Source: Minisyncoccota bacterium | GTDB lineage: Bacteria; Patescibacteriota; Minisyncoccia; Minisyncoccales; UBA5738 | NCBI GenBank assembly: GCA_025453415.1 | Contig: JALOQL010000016.1 | Location: forward strand, 1-13,543 | DNA length: 13,543 bases | Reading direction: 5' to 3' | Shown: positions 12,351 to 13,543 of the stretch, piece by piece | Position numbering within the stretch: the stretch's first letter is position 1 | Layout: the number at the start of each line of letters is the position of its first letter | The notes under the pieces: model-generated | Seen by the model: only the letters and a program-made list of their open reading frames with translations | The model's database searches: none | Told to the model about the DNA's origin: nothing | Translations under genes and position numbers: made by a program

Positions 12351-12376
12351 AAAAACCGCTGATTAAAGCGGCTTTT
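12351..12376 (-). terminator. Terminator hairpin in repeat unit C
   Basis: Minus-strand AAAAGCCGCT pairs with AGCGGTTTTT around TTAATC, with one wobble, then GG. It would isolate the DUF5320 transcript from upstream transcription. Confidence 0.65.
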
Positions 12377-12435
12377 TATCGGTTCTAATCCCCTTGGGGT
12401 CGACTGGCGTACGATGTTCGAACCTGTTTGGCGGC
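12351..12435 (-). repeat. Intergenic repeat unit C
   Basis: The minus-strand order is again GCCGCCAAACAGG, TTCGAACATCG, GCCAGTCGACCCCA and then the terminator. It differs from A and B in the middle (CGTACG instead of CGATTG). The spacer 12242-12560 (319 bases) holds this unit, the three inverted repeats and the terminator at 12530-12556; 12436-12529 shows nothing else. Confidence 0.75.
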
Positions 12436-12529
12436 AATTTAACAATTGACCCGCAAACACATATAAAAATCATCTACAAAACAGATTAGAAACAAACCCG
12501 AAAGGATCGGCACGCCCCTAAATAATAAA

Positions 12530-12556
12530 ATAAAAAAACCAGAGACAAGGCTCTGG
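12530..12556 (-). terminator. Terminator of the 12561-13010 gene
   Basis: A perfect stem CCAGAG-CCTTGT-CTCTGG on the minus strand is followed by seven T, starting five bases after the TGA stop. Confidence 0.85.
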
Positions 12557-12560
12557 ATTT

Positions 12561-13010
12561 TCAATTAAAAAGAATGCCAATTTCTTTCAGCTGCGGATAA
12601 AATGCCACAATAAGAAAAACCGCCGCCAACAACCCGAAAAAAAACGGCAATAGTGATTTTTTGGTTGGATTTTTGATTTTTTGCACTAATTCCCAGGCCG
12701 CAAGGCTGACGCCTGCTCCCGCCAACAAATAGCCGCTCACGCTATGCCATGGTTTATCGATATTCACCCAGCCATAGCCACCTAATATCATACCTATTGC
12801 CGGCATCACTAATCCCGTAAATGGCATCCAATTGGTTCCCGGCTTATTGCGATTTATAAATTGGTTGCCAATACTAACAAAAATCAATAAAACCGCGGTG
12901 AAAATTAGCCAAAGACCGCAAATATTGAAACCGGATGCAACCGCCCAAACCGCGGCCACCGCGACGATAACCGAGGCCACCATAAGCCGCGGCAATGGTA
13001 TATAAAACAA
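12561..13010 (-). CDS. Five-TM membrane protein of unknown function, 5' end uncertain
   Basis: This protein of up to 149 residues has hydrophobic segments at about 8-26, 30-48, 63-80, 90-109 and 121-140, and a short polar C-terminus. No motif is recognised. The longest form begins at TTG (13010); the first ATG is at 12983 and would remove part of the first segment. The open frame continues upstream (DIIFAIS) to a TAA at 13032-13034, exactly where the purB fragment begins on the other strand. Its true start may therefore have been lost at that junction. A perfect terminator follows the stop, so it is a single-gene unit. Confidence 0.6.
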   Translation of the reverse strand: MFYIPLPRLMVASVIVAVAAVWAVASGFNICGLWLIFTAVLLIFVSIGNQFINRNKPGTNWMPFTGLVMPAIGMILGGYGWVNIDKPWHSVSGYLLAGAGVSLAAWELVQKIKNPTKKSLLPFFFGLLAAVFLIVAFYPQLKEIGILFN

Positions 13011-13035
13011 ACTGATAGCAAAAATAATATCTTAA

Positions 13036-13543
13036 CTCGAAAAATTAATTGCAAAAATTGACCATCTGTCCCGTGAATGGAACAAAGTTCCGATGCTTGC
13101 AAGAACCCACGGGCAACCTGCATCTCCGACCAGACTAGGGAAGGAGATAAGGGTCTTTTCTGAAAGGATAAGTATCCAGATGGAGCAGGGGAAACGAATA
13201 CCATTTTCAGCCAAATTCGGAGGTGCAACAGGAAATTTCAATGCCCATGTTGCAGCCTATCCCCTGCAGGACTGGCTTGCATTCGGAAATCATTTCGTCA
13301 ATCACACACTTGGATTGAGCCGTTCCCAGACCACAACGCAGATTGAACATTATGACGGGCTGGCAGGGCTGTTTGACACTGTTTCAAGAATCAACACCAT
13401 ACTGATTGACCTGTCGAGGGATTTCTGGTCGTATATATCGCTTGACTACTTCAAGCAGGTAATAGTAAGGGGCGAGATAGGCTCGTCTGCGATGCCCCAC
13501 AAGGTAAATCCGATAGACTTCGAGAACGGAGAGGGTAATCTCG
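13036..13543 (+). CDS. purB: Adenylosuccinate lyase, internal fragment (both ends missing)
   Basis: Adenylosuccinate lyase releases fumarate in two steps of purine synthesis. This frame of 169 codons matches the middle of the roughly 450-residue enzyme: VPMLARTHGQPASPTRLGKE (with the catalytic TH), KFGGATGNFNAH, TTQIEHYD, INTILIDLSRDFW and the fumarase-superfamily loop GSSAMPHKVNPIDFEN with its catalytic serines. The right end runs off the window. On the left, similarity continues to LEKLIAKIDHLSREW and stops at a TAA (13033-13035), so about 130-150 N-terminal residues, including an active-site histidine region, are absent and no start codon fits. Arginine is AGA/AGG in 7 of 10 cases and isoleucine ATA in 8 of 14. 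It is a broken gene or an assembly join. Confidence 0.92.

Noticed and set aside
8515..12435. Integron attC sites and gene cassettes
   Set aside because: The repeats show no convincing paired core sites (RYYYAAC/GTTRRRY) with an extended palindrome, and no integrase is in the window. Cassette behaviour remains only a loose analogy.

Overview
The window is a tightly packed, almost entirely minus-strand stretch of bacterial DNA with short AT-rich spacers. It has many minus-strand hairpin terminators built on one shared stem, mostly no visible Shine-Dalgarno sequence, small membrane proteins of unknown function, and two anchored Cys-rich surface proteins. Together these suggest a Patescibacteria/CPR-like or similarly unusual uncultured bacterium, but nothing here (no rRNA or ribosomal protein) proves the lineage. 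No RNA gene, IS element or CRISPR array is visible.

Layout, left to right; minus-strand transcription runs right to left. 1-1553: a GIDE/BAM-domain membrane protein (C-terminus cut by the window edge) behind a 5-TM protein, a likely two-gene operon. 1588-2827: rsgA with its own promoter, the one clear Shine-Dalgarno site and its own terminator. 2835-5705: a five-gene arsenic/metal operon transcribed arsR, small thioredoxin, ArsP-type permease, ArsF-like thioredoxin, ArsG/CcdA-like membrane protein. It has a good promoter and a perfect inverted-repeat operator touching the arsR start codon. 5756-7493: a Nudix hydrolase, an anchored Cys-rich protein and a 4-TM protein. 7601-7682: an exact 41-bp tandem repeat, each copy carrying a hairpin. 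7710-8483: a DUF805 protein with an extra membrane half. 8620-10638: an AbiEi/AbiEii (type IV toxin-antitoxin) pair with a pRiA4b ORF-3-like third gene. The antitoxin frame has an in-frame TAA at codon 5 of its apparent original start. 10834-11430: an anchored Cys-rich protein with a 72-residue repeat. 11653-12342: DUF5320 and UPF0251/DUF134 genes behind three abutting inverted repeats. 12561-13010: a membrane protein. 13036-13543: the only plus-strand gene, a middle fragment of adenylosuccinate lyase without its N-terminal part.

How the genes fit together. The arsenic operon pairs a repressor and exporter with three redox proteins (two CxxC thioredoxin-fold proteins and a CcdA-like membrane electron carrier), which fits reduction and export of organoarsenicals or related thiol-reactive compounds. 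The AbiE cassette lies between two direct copies of an intergenic repeat (a conserved block followed by a terminator). Further copies lie after the Cys-rich gene, after DUF134 and near the right-hand membrane gene, so the 8.5-12.4 kb region looks like an accessory array punctuated by one repeat family.

The right end deserves caution. The purB fragment starts abruptly at a TTAA (13032-13035) that closes both the purB frame and the minus-strand frame of the neighbouring gene. Orientation and codon use also change there, so a rearrangement or an assembly misjoin is likely.
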